A stretch of DNA of 14,569 nt from an uncultured Collinsella sp. Its GTDB lineage: Bacteria; Actinomycetota; Coriobacteriia; Coriobacteriales; Coriobacteriaceae. Made by a program: the position numbers and the translations under genes. The DNA lies in assembly GCA_900544065.1 (NCBI GenBank), contig UQTR01000056.1:1-14569 (forward strand), given 5' to 3'. This document shows, piece by piece, positions 14,091 to 14,569 of this stretch. The notes below the pieces were generated by a model, which was given only the letters and a program-made list of their open reading frames with translations, had not been told where the DNA came from and made no database searches. Within the stretch, counting starts at the first letter, position 1, and every line of letters starts with the position of its first letter.

Positions 14091-14519
14091 TTACTCCTCC
14101 GAGCCGTCCTCCCCTGAAGCCTTGTTCTGCTGATCGAGTTTATGCTTGCCACTCACAATAGACGTGGCGCCCAGCGTGGCCAAGCTTGCACTGGCAAGGC
14201 TCGCCATCACAATCAGATCGCCCGTCTTGGGCATATTGCCGCCAGATGACTTGGTAGTTGTAGTCGTCGTGGTTGTAGTGGTCACCATTTTGGAGTCATT
14301 CTGCTCCTGGACCTGGTTGTCAGCACCGCTCTTGTCGTCGTCTTCGGACTGTTTCTTTTCGCCCCCGGCCTTGCTCTCGTCCTTCTTCTGAGCGGATTTG
14401 TCGTCCTTCTCCTCAGAGCTAGAACCCTTATCAGATTCGGTCTTCTCGGAAGCCTTGTCCTTGGAGTCGCCCTTTGAGGCTTCGGCCTTTTCCGTGGAAA
14501 CCTGATCAGAGTTGTCCTT
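14091..14519 (-). CDS. C-terminal part of a sortase-anchored surface protein
   Basis: The last 142 residues are present; the N-terminus is lost where the adapter begins at 14520. The apparent start MYKRQ is adapter and must not be annotated. The fragment opens with about 75 residues rich in Lys, Glu, Asp and Ser, a flexible wall-spanning linker. It continues with MV and a run of ten Thr, KSSGG, then NMPKTGD, a variant of LPxTG with Met in the first place, a hydrophobic segment from LIVMASLASAS through ATSIVSG, and the basic GKHK. This is the standard signal for sortase cleavage between Thr and Gly and attachment to peptidoglycan. Unusually, about 16 residues follow the basic stretch, ending in an acidic GEDGSEE. 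The ectodomain that would reveal its function is off the contig. A strong terminator follows. Confidence 0.8.
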   Translation of the reverse strand, partial: KDNSDQVSTEKAEASKGDSKDKASEKTESDKGSSSEEKDDKSAQKKDESKAGGEKKQSEDDDKSGADNQVQEQNDSKMVTTTTTTTTTTKSSGGNMPKTGDLIVMASLASASLATLGATSIVSGKHKLDQQNKASGEDGSEE

Positions 14520-14569
14520 CTGTCTCTTATACACATCTCCGAGCCCACGAGACCCTAAGACATCTCGTA
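14520..14569 (-). other. Nextera read-2 adapter with i7 index (artefact)
   Basis: CTGTCTCTTATACACATCT (14520-14538) is the mosaic end. CCGAGCCCACGAGAC (14539-14553) is the rest of the read-2 adapter. CCTAAGAC (14554-14561) sits at the i7 index position, and ATCTCGTA (14562-14569) is the start of the P7 flow-cell sequence. From memory the index matches N726 of the Nextera XT v2 set. None of this is genome. Confidence 0.98.

Noticed and set aside
14234..14290. Short tandem repeat or CRISPR-like array in the surface-protein gene
   Set aside because: The repeated triplets encode a run of Thr in frame; there are no spacers and no separate repeat units.

Overview
The window looks like a metagenome-derived contig from a high-GC gut actinobacterium of the Coriobacteriia, most likely Collinsella or a close relative. 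The evidence is the codon use and GC-rich third positions of most genes, the run of GT2 glycosyltransferases, the LPXTG-type surface protein and the DUF1703-like AAA-ATPase. The taxon is inferred, since no rRNA or marker gene is present. Both ends carry Illumina Nextera adapter sequence (1-17 and 14520-14569). The first ~200 bp also look like a chimeric join, so the extreme ends are not native chromosome.

Layout. (1) Positions 1-307 hold adapter, a fragment of a SAM-dependent rRNA methyltransferase reading rightward, and the signal peptide of an unrelated secreted protein reading leftward; the two collide head-on in a GC-rich stretch. (2) Positions 358-871 are non-coding. (3) Positions 872-2298 hold a tightly coupled two-gene operon on the + strand: a DUF4869-like protein, then a compact protein combining a P-loop NTPase with a TOPRIM-like half. 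This is the best candidate for a poorly described system. (4) Positions 2295-2509 are a decayed copy of the 3' end of a glycosyltransferase gene with an in-frame stop. (5) Positions 2570-3673 encode a stand-alone AAA ATPase on the - strand. (6) Positions 3884-10794 form a five-gene, - strand glycosyltransferase operon read from 10794 down to 3884. Its last gene, of 828 residues, has two GT-A domains, and its last 211 bp are the source or partner of the decayed copy. (7) Positions 11051-12073 encode a divergently transcribed glycosyltransferase with galactofuranosyltransferase-like motifs. (8) Positions 12091-13890 encode an AAA-ATPase-like/PDDEXK_9-type protein with an eroded nuclease motif. 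(9) Positions 14091-14519 are the C-terminal end of a wall-anchored surface protein with its own terminator, cut off by the adapter.

How the parts fit together. The six glycosyltransferases (five in the operon plus the divergent one) are typical of a surface polysaccharide or capsule locus, in which each enzyme adds one sugar to a lipid-linked repeat. No flippase, polymerase or sugar-nucleotide synthesis gene is visible, so only part of the locus is here. The DUF4869/ATPase pair and the AAA ATPase sit just downstream of the operon. The AAA ATPase is bracketed by 211-bp direct repeats of the glycosyltransferase 3' end. This is the arrangement expected if a small cassette inserted at the gene's end and brought or regenerated a replacement 3' end.

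The window contains no tRNA, rRNA, CRISPR array, transposase or integrase that I can recognise.
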